Positions 6,310 through 15,905 of a DNA stretch of 17,808 nt are shown here, piece after piece; the first letter of the stretch is position 1, and the number at the start of each line of letters is the position of its first letter. Under the pieces are notes generated by a model that had not been told where the DNA came from, made no database searches, and saw nothing but the letters and a program-made list of their open reading frames with translations. The position numbers were made by a program, and so were the translations under genes. Source of the DNA: JAHDHW01 sp964551455 (GTDB lineage Bacteria > Bacteroidota > Bacteroidia > Chitinophagales > Saprospiraceae); the NCBI GenBank assembly GCA_964551455.1, contig CAZKDA010000090.1, forward strand, positions 1-17,808, given 5' to 3'.

Positions 6310-6426
6310 ATATACTTGTTCACGGATAAACCCGCCCGCCTGACATCGGTCGGGCAGGCCCGCCCGCCTGACACCTTGTGCCTGGGTCTGGAGACGGGTG
6401 TCGGGGTCTATGCCTTGTCGTATATA
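6310..6426 (-). repeat. Dispersed palindromic repeat, copy 2 (divergent core)
   Basis: Both ends match copies 1 and 3: ATACTTGTTCACGGATAAA near 6312-6330 and GTCTATGCCTTGTCGTATA near 6416-6424. The core is a different GC-rich run of CCCGCC/GGGCAGG hairpins. Oriented opposite to copy 1. The bases from here to the fdsB start at 6561 hold no other convincing feature; a plus-strand frame at 6316-6576 is built largely from the repeat. Confidence 0.65.
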
Positions 6427-6560
6427 CAAAACGATCAGCGCGCACAAAATAAAATCCCGCCAAACCCCTTACTTCGCAAGCCCGGAGACCAACTTCCGGA
6501 TTTTCCTTTTAATTTTCGGAATATTTCTTCTAACTTTAAGTCCGAACACAAACCCGAACT

Positions 6561-8216
6561 ATGTCTGATAATTTAAGCGAACTCTCCGGAAGAAAAGGTA
6601 TTGTCGATAACTTATTTGAAAAGATGGGAAATGCCGCCGTAGCTACCGGCACTCCCTCACAGGAAGACCTCGACAGATTGGCCGATGAATTCCTCATGGG
6701 CAAAGCTAATACCTACGGCACAGCTACTTTCTACGATTTTATGAAGCCCGAAAACCAGGGCAAAAAAGTATATGTCTGCAATGGCTCCGCCTGCCTTTGC
6801 GCCGGTACACAAGACAAGCTGCACCACGATCTGAAAAATTATTTCAAAGAAGATGAGATCGGCCACATGACCTGCCTCGGCCGCTGCCACGAAAACAGCG
6901 CTTTTCATTACAAGGGTAAAAACTATTCTGCGCGAAATTCCGACGATATTAAAACCATTTTCCAGGGTAGCCCGGATTCGTTGAACAAAGATGCCTACCA
7001 TATAAAAAACATCGGCAAACAGATCCTTACGCTGCCGCTCGGAGGTATTGAAAAATGTATCGCTTCATTTGAGAATATGACCCAAAAAGGTTCCGAAGGC
7101 ATTTTGCAGGAATTGATCAAAGCCAACCTGCGAGGACGCGGCGGCGCCGGATTCCCGATAGGCATCAAGCTGGAAGGTTGCAGAAACTCGGAAAGTGATA
7201 CGCGCTTTATTATATGCAATGCCGACGAAGGGGACCCAGGAGCTTTCTCCGACCGCTACCTCATGGAGCATCACCCCCACAAATTGCTCATGGGTATGAT
7301 GATCGCCGGCTACGCCGCTAACGCAAACTGGGGTGTGCTGTACATCCGCGCCGAATATCCGGAATCCATCGAAATTTGCGAACGGGCGATCCGGGATTTC
7401 AAAGAAAACAACTTAGTGGGTGAAAATATCCGCAACAGCGGTTTCAGTTTTAATTTTAAAATTATCAAGGCGCAGGGTGCTTATATCTGCGGCGAAGAGA
7501 CTGCGCTGATCAATTCCATTGAAGGGCAGCGCCCGGAAGTGAGGGTCAGGCCACCCTACCCTACGCAAAAAGGTTTGTTCAATAAACCCACAGCGGTTAA
7601 TAATGTCGAAACGCTAAGCGTGTTGCCTTATATCCTGGAACACGGAGGAACATACCACGCCGGCATCGGTACCGAAAAATCGAAAGGGACCAAGCTGATG
7701 TGCCTCGATAGTTTTTTTAAAAACCCAGGCATTTATGAGGTGGAGATGGGAACTCCGCTGAGCAAAGTGATATACGACTACGGCGGCGGTTTTAAAAAGC
7801 CCGTGAAAGCCATGCAGATCGGCGGCCCGCTGGGCGGGATCGTTCCCGTGGAATCCATCGAAGACCTGACCGTCGATTTTGAATCTTTTGCAACTAACGG
7901 CTTCCTGCTCGGTCATGCTTCCGTGGTTTGTATTCCGCAGGATTTCCCGATGGTCAAATATCTGGAACACCTCTTCGATTTTGCTTCGTATGAAAGTTGC
8001 GGAAAATGTTTCCCCTGCCGCCTGGGCACAAAACGCGGCCAGGAGCTTTTGACAAAAGCCATTAATTCTGATTATAAAATAGACAAAACTTTGTTTTACG
8101 ATCTGCTGGATACTTTGCAAAACGGATCGCTTTGTGCGCATGGCGGCGGCATTCCGCTACCCATTCGCAATGCGCTTCAATATTTCCAGGATGAGTTAAA
8201 GGTGTATTTCAATTAA
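6561..8216 (+). CDS. fdsB: NAD-dependent formate dehydrogenase, fused gamma-beta (FdsG-FdsB / NuoE-NuoF-like) subunit
   Basis: A 551-residue diaphorase subunit that passes electrons from the formate-oxidising subunit to NAD+. Residues 1 to about 130 are NuoE/FdsG-like, with a thioredoxin-like [2Fe-2S] site at C73, C78, C105 and C109 ('CNGSAC', 'CLGRC'). Residues about 145-551 are NuoF/FdsB-like. They show the nucleotide/FMN glycine-rich loop 'RGRGGAGFPIG' (191-201), 'NADEGDPGAF', 'ICGEETALI', an SLBB region, and the [4Fe-4S] ligands C480, C483 and C486 ('ESCGKCFPC') plus C525. The extra ferredoxin domain of bifurcating hydrogenase HydB is absent. There is no signal peptide, so it is cytosolic. 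The partner fdsA lies 3.6 kb downstream instead of adjacent. The ATG at 6561 follows an AT-rich leader. An NADH dehydrogenase or hydrogenase role is less likely given the downstream formate dehydrogenase. Confidence 0.88.
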   Translation: MSDNLSELSGRKGIVDNLFEKMGNAAVATGTPSQEDLDRLADEFLMGKANTYGTATFYDFMKPENQGKKVYVCNGSACLCAGTQDKLHHDLKNYFKEDEIGHMTCLGRCHENSAFHYKGKNYSARNSDDIKTIFQGSPDSLNKDAYHIKNIGKQILTLPLGGIEKCIASFENMTQKGSEGILQELIKANLRGRGGAGFPIGIKLEGCRNSESDTRFIICNADEGDPGAFSDRYLMEHHPHKLLMGMMIAGYAANANWGVLYIRAEYPESIEICERAIRDFKENNLVGENIRNSGFSFNFKIIKAQGAYICGEETALINSIEGQRPEVRVRPPYPTQKGLFNKPTAVNNVETLSVLPYILEHGGTYHAGIGTEKSKGTKLMCLDSFFKNPGIYEVEMGTPLSKVIYDYGGGFKKPVKAMQIGGPLGGIVPVESIEDLTVDFESFATNGFLLGHASVVCIPQDFPMVKYLEHLFDFASYESCGKCFPCRLGTKRGQELLTKAINSDYKIDKTLFYDLLDTLQNGSLCAHGGGIPLPIRNALQYFQDELKVYFN

Positions 8217-8276
8217 ATATGCGAATCAAATTTACTTGCAGAAACAATCTCATTTTTTGACCTCAAATTAAAAGAC

Positions 8277-10976
8277 ATGAAAAAAATTCTACTTGCGTTT
8301 GTAGCTTTAGGAGTAATATATCAGACTTCAAATGCGCAAATCACTAACGATTCAACGGACAACTCAAATGACCCGTTGAGTATAATTACTCCACAAATCT
8401 ACCAACCTCCAACTTATGAACTTAACAATGTAAATTTATCCTCTGAGATTATTTCCTTTCTTGATGGAAAAATTGTTACTTACAATGCTTATGATTTTAA
8501 TTATTCGGATTTGAATGATTTTTTATTGAGCAACCCTTATGCAATTGAGTTAAACCTAAAGCAAGGGAGTACATTATCTTTACTTACATTACAAAGAAGA
8601 GATTTACGCACTTCCGATTTTACACAAACCGAAACAGATGTGCAAGGGAGCACTGTTTCAGTTTTTGAACGAAATGGACTTTCAGACTCATTATTTATTG
8701 TAGAACGCTAAATGGATTTGCTGACAGAGATAAAAGTAAAATCGTACGCTTTGCCATTTATGAAGATAACCTGAAAGGTTACATTTATAACACAAATTCC
8801 AATCAGGTTTTGTACTATATCTCGTTACAAGAGTTTATCAAAGAAAGTGGAATATCATTTCACACCACCGCAAACCCACTTTTGGTTTTTGACCTTAGAG
8901 ATTTAATAGGCAGTTCCAACGGAGTTTGTGGTGTACTTGACGAAGTTACAGATTCTTTAGGAGGAGATCATCAAAATAATAGGGGCTATTTTGAAGATTG
9001 CACACCACGCTATTTAGAAATTGCTGCAGAAGGTGATTATTGGTGGTGTCAAACCTTTGGAGCTAATTCAGCAAATAAAATTTTTGAGAACTTGTTTTTT
9101 GTAGAAGGCATTTATACCCACAATTTCAATTTATCATTCGTTGTAAATCATGTAAATCTATTAACAAGCAATTCATCTCTTTATGACACAACCAATCCCG
9201 CTACAAAAATTCAGCAATTTAGAAGTCATTGGAATTCAAACCACACAAGCATTCAGAGAGATGTTGCAATCCTCTATACAAGCAAAATCATATACCGATA
9301 ATGTTATTGGTAATGCTTATCCAAATTCATTATGTATTCAATCAATAGCTTATGCCACAATGCAAAATCATTATAAAAATATTTTGATTTGTGCCCATGA
9401 ATTAGGACATATATTTGGCTCTGACCACGATGAAGACTATGGCAGCTCATCTTGCAGTGGTAGTGATTTACCCATTATGTGCTCCTTTGCATTTGCTACA
9501 GGCCCATACTATTACTTTATCTCTCATACTAGAGATGTGATTCTTACATCAATCAACGACCATGCAGGCTGCCTTAATGATTATTCAAATGGAGACCCTC
9601 TTAGTGAAATTCATAAAACTTGGAGCAATTTCCGAAATCCTCAATGGATAGCAACATGGTTTTTAAATGTTGGTGATTATAAACTTGCAGGTAACTTCGA
9701 TGGAGAAAATGAGGGTGATGAAGAAATATTTTTTGCCTCCCCCAACAGAGAATGGGTAGGTATTATAGATTTTTCATGCGATGAAGGCACAGACTGGTAT
9801 CATCTCTGGAGCAATGGTGGGAACAGAACTTTTGGTACTTGGTATAGAAATTATAATGATAGATATTTAGCCGGTGATTTTGACGGAAACGGTACAGATG
9901 AAATTTTATCAATATCCGGTAGCAATCATTGGTTTGCCATCCAGCAGTACAACCCGTCCTCTTGGTCTTGGATACATATGTATGGTAATGGCGGTTCTAA
10001 CTGGATTGCAAACTGGCACTTAAAGTCTAATGACAGATATAGGGTCGCTGATTTTAACGGGGATGGCAAAGCCGAACTGCTTTGTGTCAATCCAAACGGT
10101 TGGGCGCAGCTTATCAAGTTCAACTGGAATGCTGCCGGTTATTACGTACCTCAAACCATCTGGTCTAATAATGGCAACGGCTGGGTTGGAGGAGTACAAA
10201 TAGGAAATACTGACTTATGGTTAAGTGGTAAATATACACAGCTATCAAATGACGAATTATTTACAATAAGTGGAACATGGGTAACTACCCAAAAATTCAA
10301 CGGAAGTGGTTGGGACTGGATGTGGAGCCAGTATGGTGCAAGTAGTTTTGCGGGTATGTATATTCTACCACTTAATTCCGAACAAAGAATTTTAAATGGC
10401 AATTTTGACAATGACCAACAGGATGAGTTTGTAAACCTCAATAAAACATGGGTGGCGACAGCAGATTATAACGGCAATACATTTACACAGAATTACAACA
10501 ACGGAGGCACTCAAAAACTAAATGATTGGAATTTGAATGCTGACAACGAATATCTATTTGTTAAGGCTGCTCCCACGGCTCAAAAGCAGATATTAGGTAT
10601 TCAATATAATTATAATTGCAGCGGATGGTGGTTATGGGAAACGTGTAGCTATAGCGCAAACTTATCGGCTATGTATAAAGGAAACAGCACAGAATATAAT
10701 TTCAGACTGCGGAATTATGAAGAATCTGCAAAAACAAAAGAGCTAAAAGTATTTCCAAACCCTGCCTCCAATACAATCAATATAGACTTCTCTGAAGAGT
10801 TTGAAAAAGCTACCTGCACCATAGCAGACATGGCCGGTAGGATTGTAAAATCAGAGCAAATCGTATCTTCGCTTCCAAGACTGAACCTATCGGGATTGCC
10901 TCATGGTATGTATGTTTTAACAGTACAGTTTGACAGCAAAAATTCATTAACCACTAAATTCGTAATTAATGAATAA
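8277..10976 (+). pseudogene. Secreted metzincin-type metalloprotease with T9SS sorting domain, two frameshifts
   Basis: Three consecutive frames read as one protein of about 900 residues. Frame one (8277-8711) starts with a signal peptide ('MKKILLAFVALGVIYQTSNAQ'). Frame two continues through 'LNGFADRDKSKIVRFAIYED' (from about 8700) to 'FRSHWNSNHTSIQRDVAILY'. Frame three (to 10976) holds the zinc site HELGHIFGSDHD (9396-9431), as in reprolysin-like M12B-type proteases. FG-GAP/VCBS-like repeats follow ('DRYLAGDFDGNGTDEIL', 'DRYRVADFNGDGKAELL'), then a type-A sorting domain from about 10743 ('LKVFPNPASNTINI...GMYVLTVQF'). A base seems missing near 8690-8712 and one extra near 9285-9295, perhaps in the AAAA at 9291-9294. 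Either the gene is decayed or the assembly has indel errors. Intact, it would be exported and cell-surface attached or released. It is AT-richer than the flanking fds genes. Confidence 0.8.
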
Positions 10977-11463
10977 GATACTATTTTTTATAGTAGCACT
11001 TGGGATGAGTATTGCTGTTAGTTCCTGTAAGAAAGGAAATGAAGTTATTCCTGTAACGTATAATAACATTAAAGGAACATGGAAGCATGATTACAATATC
11101 GAACCAGACTTTACAATGCCCCCGGAATATAAGAGAATGGAGTTTGTAAATGATTCATTTTATTTGACCTATAGATGGCGTAAAGAATTACTTTCTATTG
11201 AATGTCCAGACAATACGGGAATATGGTATATTAAGGGGCAATATAAATTAGAGGACGGAAAAAAAATGTATTTTAATGGAAATTTTACTGACCCCGATTT
11301 TGTAGTTTTAACCATAGGAAGCGGATGTGATAGTATTGGAAATTATATTGATTCATTTAATATATCAATGAGAACCAAAGAAATATTAGATTTATATTGG
11401 CTAATCCCTCATTCTTCAATGCCAGAATCACATAGAAAGATAGAATTAAAACGAATAAAGTGA
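10969..11463 (+). CDS. Predicted lipoprotein of unknown function
   Basis: A 164-residue protein with a lipoprotein signal: hydrophobic residues 4-18, then lipobox 'AVSSC' with Cys20, followed by 'KKGNE'. The mature part begins 'NNIKGTWKHDYNI', reminiscent of lipocalin-like or DUF-type small Bacteroidota lipoproteins ('GTW' start), but no family is assigned. The ATG overlaps the protease stop by 8 bases, so the two are co-transcribed and probably arrived together. No hairpin terminator follows. Confidence 0.7.
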   Translation: MNKILFFIVALGMSIAVSSCKKGNEVIPVTYNNIKGTWKHDYNIEPDFTMPPEYKRMEFVNDSFYLTYRWRKELLSIECPDNTGIWYIKGQYKLEDGKKMYFNGNFTDPDFVVLTIGSGCDSIGNYIDSFNISMRTKEILDLYWLIPHSSMPESHRKIELKRIK

Positions 11464-11810
11464 TAAGTATAAATAGATTAGGAATGGTGATTAAATCAAG
11501 TGTGAAAAATCAGAATTGAAAATCAAGTAGTTACGTTTGTCATATATCCGAAACCGGGACTTTGAAAAATATAATTGATCGATTATTAACGTTCAACACA
11601 TTTCAGCCCTTGATTCGCATTAATTGTTTACAAACCATAAGTCCGTTTTATAAATACGATCTTATATTTAATCAAAATAAAACCGGAAACTATTATTTTC
11701 CGTAAATAGAAGTGAATTACAATTCGCCGCTACTATCAAAATCTAAATTCTGACGTCTAAAATCTAATTCTAAAACCTGACGTCTTTCTAAATTATAAGA
11801 AATTTTTGTT
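11464..11810 (+). promoter_or_regulatory. Intergenic leader of fdsA with hairpin and short repeats
   Basis: No gene is seen in these 347 bases. TTGATTCGCATTAATTG (11610-11626) is an inverted match to CAATTAA-ATA-TGCGAATCAA at the end of fdsB (8210-8229). A hairpin CGGAAA/TTTCCG (11684-11689, 11697-11702) has no T-run. CTGACGTCT occurs twice (11750-11758, 11777-11785) within TCTAAAATCTAATTCTAAAA-type degenerate repeats. A TACGTTTG (11532-11539) resembles the Bacteroidota -7 element, but a well-spaced -33 TTG is not found. Since fdsA is separated from fdsB, it probably needs a promoter here. Confidence 0.4.
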
Positions 11811-14552
11811 ATGACCACCAACCCAAAAATAAAGACAAAATTCGCCTACATTAATAATATCCCTTACGAACTCAAAGAGGGCGAAACCATTTTATCTTTT
11901 TTAAAAAGGTATCAGGGCGACGATACCGTGCCTACGCTTTGCGATGCCCCCAACCTGGAACCTTTCGGCTCCTGTAGGGTATGCAGCGTTGAGGTTGCAT
12001 TGGAAAAAGACGGGCGGCGTAAAACTCAAGCCTCCTGCCATACGCCGATCATGGAGGGCAGTTTTATATATCCGAATTCAAAAAGCGTAAGAGCGCTTCG
12101 TAAGAATATCCTGGAACTGGTGATCACCGATCACCCGCTGGATTGCCTGACCTGCGAAGTGAATGGAAATTGTGAATTGCAAAGCGTTGCAGCACGAGTC
12201 GGGATCACGGGCGTAAGATACCCGGAAGGAGAAAACCACCTGGACAGGCAAAAAGATCTGAGCCATCCTTATATGATCTCTGATATGTCGAAATGTATCA
12301 ACTGCTACCGCTGCGTGCGTGCCTGCGACGAAGTTCAGGGCGAATTGGTATTGAGCATGGCGGGCAGAGGCTTTGACAGCAAGATCGTAAAAGGCAGCGA
12401 TCTGTCATTTTTCGATTCCGATTGCGTCAGTTGCGGCGCCTGTGCACAGGCTTGCCCTACCGCGGCGATCAATGATGTTTTTAACTCAAAATCTGCATTG
12501 GTTGCTGAAAAAACCAGGACGGTTTGCACCTATTGCGGCGTAGGTTGCAACCTCGAAGTTTCCAATGCCGATAATGAAATTTTCAGTATCCGGGCGCCCT
12601 GGGATGCAGAGGTCAATCAAGGCCACACTTGTCTGAAAGGCCGCTTTGCATTCGGGTTTTATGACCATCCCGACCGCCTTCGTGATCCGATGATAAAAAA
12701 GAACGGCGAGTTTGTAAAAGTGAGTTGGGATGAAGTTTACGATTATATCGTCGAAAAATTCAACTATTATAAAAACGAATTCGGCCCTGATTTCCTGGAG
12801 GGCATTTCATCTTCCCGTTGTACAAATGAAGAAAACTACCTGATGCAAAAATTCATGCGCGCGGTGATCGGCACCAACAACATCGATGGGTGCGCCAGGG
12901 TTTGTCACTCTCCTACTGCAATTGGAATGCAACGAGCTTTCGGAACCGGCGCTGCCACAAATTCTGTTGAAGACCTGAAATACACCGATTGCATTATGGT
13001 CATTGGCGCTAATCCGACCGACGCTCACCCCGTCACCGGCGCTAAGCTGAAGCAACATGCCATGAGTGGAAAAATGACAATCGTCATTGATCCAAGAAGA
13101 ACCGAAATCGCAAGGTATGCCCATTACCATCTGGCATTGCGTCCCGGAACCAACATGGCGGTTTTGAACATGATGATCTATTATATTATAGAAGAAGGAT
13201 TGGTAGATAAGGATTTTGTCCTGGCCAGAACCGAAGGTTTTGAAACTTTCCTCGAAGAGATCCGAAACATCAACATCGATGAAATGGAAGCGACTTGCGG
13301 CGTTGATCGCAACCTCGTCAGAGAAGCAGCCATTGCTTATGCCTCCGCCGACAAGGCCATGTCATTCCACGGTCTTGGCGTCACGGAACATTTCCAGGGA
13401 ACCTTTACGGTCATGCAGATCGCCAATCTCGCCATGCTGACAGGCAATATCGGCAAACGCGGCGTAGGCGTAAATCCGCTGAGGGGCCAGAACAACGTGC
13501 AGGGTATGGCCGACATGGGCGTACAGCCGTATCAGGGTGCTGGCTATATGGATGTTACCAATCCGGACATCATTAAACTGTACACAAAATTTTACGGCGC
13601 CCCTGTTCCGCCCCACATCGGTTATAAAATCCCCGAAATGTACGATGCGGCCATCGCCGGAAAACTGAAAGCGATGTGGATCATCGGGGAAGACGTCGTG
13701 CAGACCGATCCGAACACGCAGAAGGTTTTGAAAGCTTTTGAAAATACAGACCTTATTATCGTTCAGGAACTGTTTATGACCGAAACCGCTAAACTTGCGG
13801 ATGTGATCCTTCCGGGCGCTTCTTTCCTGGAAAAAAGCGGAACTTTCACCAATGGTGAACGCCGCGTCCAGCGTGTCAACCAGGTCGTAGCACCCATCGG
13901 CAATTCCAAAGTCGATGGCCAGATCATCGTCGATATTATGAACAGGATGGGCTACCCGCAGCCCGATTACACACCTGACGGCATGCTCGAAGAGATTTCG
14001 CAGATCGTACCGTTCTTTGCAGGAATAAAATGGGACGAGTTGGGCATCAACGGAAAACAATGGCCGGTAGCCGATGACGGAAGCGATACGAAGATCCTGC
14101 ACGAAAATGAATTCAAAAGAGGTAAGGGTTCTATCAAATTCTATCCTTTTGAAGAAACTATCGAGATCAAAGAAAACGCAAAGGATTTTCCATATATCCT
14201 CACTACAAACCGCGAACTGGAGCACTACAACGCCGGCACCATGACCCGCAGGACCGCAAATGCCAAATTGCTCACCGACGATTATCTGCTGATCCATCCA
14301 CAGGATGCCAAAGAAAACTTCATCGAGGATGGCGATATGGTATGCCTGGAATCGGCAAGAGGTAAGATCGACGTCAGGGCAAAGATCACAGATGAAGTGC
14401 GGCCTGGCGTGTTGAGTTCCACTTTCCATTTCCCGGAGGTTATGATGAATAACATTACCTCTGACATTTCCGACTCTGAAGCCATGTGCCCGGAATACAA
14501 AGTGGTGTCTGTGCGCATCCGGAAAAGCAAAGGGAAATACAAAATGGTATAA
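11811..14552 (+). CDS. fdsA: NAD-dependent formate dehydrogenase alpha (molybdenum catalytic) subunit
   Basis: A 913-residue catalytic subunit that oxidises formate to CO2 at a molybdenum bis-pterin site. Domains in order: NuoG-like [2Fe-2S] domain (C44, C55, C58, C76); the His-Cys [4Fe-4S] motif (H108, C112, C115, C121); a 2x[4Fe-4S] ferredoxin segment (from C162 and from C205, 'CINCYRC', 'CVSCGAC'); the [4Fe-4S] of the catalytic core (C239, C242, C246, C274); and the molybdopterin oxidoreductase and dinucleotide-binding domains to the end. The Mo ligand is Cys365 in 'CARVCHSP', followed by the catalytic His366, so this is a cysteine and not a selenocysteine enzyme. 'GEDVVQTDPN' and 'AGTMTRRT' are typical of FdhA/FdsA. 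There is no Tat signal, so it is cytosolic and the electron route runs through the FdsB protein to NAD+. A terminator follows directly. Confidence 0.92.
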   Translation: MTTNPKIKTKFAYINNIPYELKEGETILSFLKRYQGDDTVPTLCDAPNLEPFGSCRVCSVEVALEKDGRRKTQASCHTPIMEGSFIYPNSKSVRALRKNILELVITDHPLDCLTCEVNGNCELQSVAARVGITGVRYPEGENHLDRQKDLSHPYMISDMSKCINCYRCVRACDEVQGELVLSMAGRGFDSKIVKGSDLSFFDSDCVSCGACAQACPTAAINDVFNSKSALVAEKTRTVCTYCGVGCNLEVSNADNEIFSIRAPWDAEVNQGHTCLKGRFAFGFYDHPDRLRDPMIKKNGEFVKVSWDEVYDYIVEKFNYYKNEFGPDFLEGISSSRCTNEENYLMQKFMRAVIGTNNIDGCARVCHSPTAIGMQRAFGTGAATNSVEDLKYTDCIMVIGANPTDAHPVTGAKLKQHAMSGKMTIVIDPRRTEIARYAHYHLALRPGTNMAVLNMMIYYIIEEGLVDKDFVLARTEGFETFLEEIRNINIDEMEATCGVDRNLVREAAIAYASADKAMSFHGLGVTEHFQGTFTVMQIANLAMLTGNIGKRGVGVNPLRGQNNVQGMADMGVQPYQGAGYMDVTNPDIIKLYTKFYGAPVPPHIGYKIPEMYDAAIAGKLKAMWIIGEDVVQTDPNTQKVLKAFENTDLIIVQELFMTETAKLADVILPGASFLEKSGTFTNGERRVQRVNQVVAPIGNSKVDGQIIVDIMNRMGYPQPDYTPDGMLEEISQIVPFFAGIKWDELGINGKQWPVADDGSDTKILHENEFKRGKGSIKFYPFEETIEIKENAKDFPYILTTNRELEHYNAGTMTRRTANAKLLTDDYLLIHPQDAKENFIEDGDMVCLESARGKIDVRAKITDEVRPGVLSSTFHFPEVMMNNITSDISDSEAMCPEYKVVSVRIRKSKGKYKMV

Positions 14553-14588
14553 GTCTTTTCAATTACGTCATTAATACCGTTAAATTCA

Positions 14589-14631
14589 AAAGCCTCAGAA
14601 GTTCCAGACTTTCGAGGCTTTAATTTTTTTT
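14589..14631 (+). terminator. Intrinsic terminator after fdsA
   Basis: AAAGCCTC (14590-14597) pairs with GAGGCTTT (14614-14621). An inner AGAAGT/ACTTTC pairing with one mismatch closes the loop, and the stem is followed by TAATTTTTTTT. It serves fdsA; in the other direction (purM) the trailing T-run is short (TTTTGAATTT), so it would be weak there. Confidence 0.8.
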
Positions 14632-14650
14632 GGTAAAAATCCTTACCTAT

Positions 14651-15829
14651 TCAATACACAAATTTTCCGTAAGGGCTTTGGATCGTAACTTTTTCCCCTT
14701 TAAAATCTTCTACCCTTCCGATGATCTGCGCATCAATGTTGAAAGATTTGGAAATTTGGATGATGTCCCCAGCGTACTTTTCCGGCAAATAGACCTCCAT
14801 GCGATGCCCCATGTTGAATACCTGGTACATTTCCTGCCAGCGGGTTTCTGCCTGGTCGCGGATCATTTCAAACAAAAAAGGCGTGAGAAAGAGGTTGTCT
14901 TTTATCACGTGTTTGTTGGAAATAAATTTCAACACTTTGGTCTGACCGCGTCCGGTACAATGGATCATTCCGTTGATGACTTTGCGGTAGGATTTCAGGA
15001 TTTCTATCAACACAGGCAGGTAAGTCCTCGTCGGTGACAAGATCAGTTTCCCGACATCCAAATCTTCATCAACACCTTCCAGCTCTATCGGATCCGTTAG
15101 TTTTTGCATCCCCATGTAAGCCACTTCCATCGGCATTCCATCGTCATAGCTTTCCGGGAACATATCGGCGTAGTCATAATTCAATACATCGTGCCGCGCC
15201 GAAGTAAGGCCGTTGCTACCCATACCGCTGTTGTAATTTTCCTCATAGCTTGCCTTCCCGTAAGATGCCAGGCCAACGATCACATCACCTGCTTTTATAT
15301 CGTTCACGATCACATCGTCACGGCGCATCCGCGCAAAAGCGGTGTATCCCACATCGATGGTACGGACAATATCTCCGACATCTGCAGTTTCTCCACCCGC
15401 GAGATAAACCCCTACGCCAAAATCGTTGAGCATTTGTAAAAACTGGTTGGAGGCATTGATGATCGTGCTGATGACCTCGCCGCTGACCAGCCTTTTGTTG
15501 CGACCAATAGTGGATGACAAAACAATGTTGTCGATCGCGCCCACACAAGCCATGTCGTCGAGGTTCATCACAATAGCGTCCTGCGCAATGCCTTTCCAAA
15601 CGTCCAGGTTGCCAGTTTCCCGCCAATACATGTAAGCCACACTGGTTTTGGTTCCGGCAGTATCGGCGTGCATCAGGTTGCAAAAGTCAGGATCGCCGGC
15701 GACAATATCCGGTAGGATTTTGCAAAAGGCGCTGGGATACAACCCCTTATCGAGGTGTTTAATAGCTTCGTGTACTTCGCCTTTCGTTGCCGAAACACCC
15801 CGCATGTCGTATTTATATTTTTCGGGCAT
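14651..15829 (-). CDS. purM: Phosphoribosylformylglycinamidine cyclo-ligase (AIR synthase)
   Basis: A 392-residue PurM. It converts formylglycinamidine ribonucleotide to aminoimidazole ribonucleotide with ATP, the fifth step of purine synthesis, in the cytoplasm. Family marks: 'GVSATKGEVHEAIKHLDKG' near the N-terminus, 'HADTAGTKTS' (ATP/metal region), 'GIAQDAIVMNLDDMACVGA', 'YLAGGETADVGD', 'RPGD'-like 'KAGDVIVGLASYGKASY', and 'NSGMGSNGLTSARHDV'. The length fits the Bacteroidota form, longer than the ~345-residue proteobacterial enzyme. SelD belongs to the same superfamily, but its Cys/Sec-containing N-terminal loop is absent. The ATG at 15829 gives the normal N-terminus. CAAATGTA at 15852-15859 reads TACATTTG on this strand, a fair -7 element 23 bases before the start; no good -33 element is seen. 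Confidence 0.92.
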   Translation of the reverse strand: MPEKYKYDMRGVSATKGEVHEAIKHLDKGLYPSAFCKILPDIVAGDPDFCNLMHADTAGTKTSVAYMYWRETGNLDVWKGIAQDAIVMNLDDMACVGAIDNIVLSSTIGRNKRLVSGEVISTIINASNQFLQMLNDFGVGVYLAGGETADVGDIVRTIDVGYTAFARMRRDDVIVNDIKAGDVIVGLASYGKASYEENYNSGMGSNGLTSARHDVLNYDYADMFPESYDDGMPMEVAYMGMQKLTDPIELEGVDEDLDVGKLILSPTRTYLPVLIEILKSYRKVINGMIHCTGRGQTKVLKFISNKHVIKDNLFLTPFLFEMIRDQAETRWQEMYQVFNMGHRMEVYLPEKYAGDIIQISKSFNIDAQIIGRVEDFKGEKVTIQSPYGKFVY

Positions 15830-15905
15830 GATCTGCTCTGGTTTGTGTCCGCAAATGTACGATGAATCAAATGAAATCTAGTCATCCGGTGGTTTTTTTA
15901 TAACT

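Noticed and set aside
5839..6426. Insertion sequence with terminal inverted repeats
   Set aside because: The enclosed ORF shows no transposase motif (no DDE or HUH residues), so an autonomous IS is not supported.
6316..6576. Plus-strand ORF of 86 codons before fdsB
   Set aside because: Most of it is repeat copy 2 and GC-rich hairpins, and it overlaps the fdsB start.
7614..8141. Minus-strand open frame (175 codons) inside fdsB
   Set aside because: It lies opposite the conserved SLBB and [4Fe-4S] coding region and shows no protein family features.
13362..14429. Long minus-strand open frame (355 codons) inside fdsA
   Set aside because: It is antisense to strongly conserved FdsA sequence and has no recognisable domain; it is a shadow of GC-biased codons.
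14651..15829. Selenophosphate synthetase (SelD), which would have suggested selenium use next to formate dehydrogenase
   Set aside because: The motifs are those of PurM, and the neighbouring FdsA uses cysteine at its active site.
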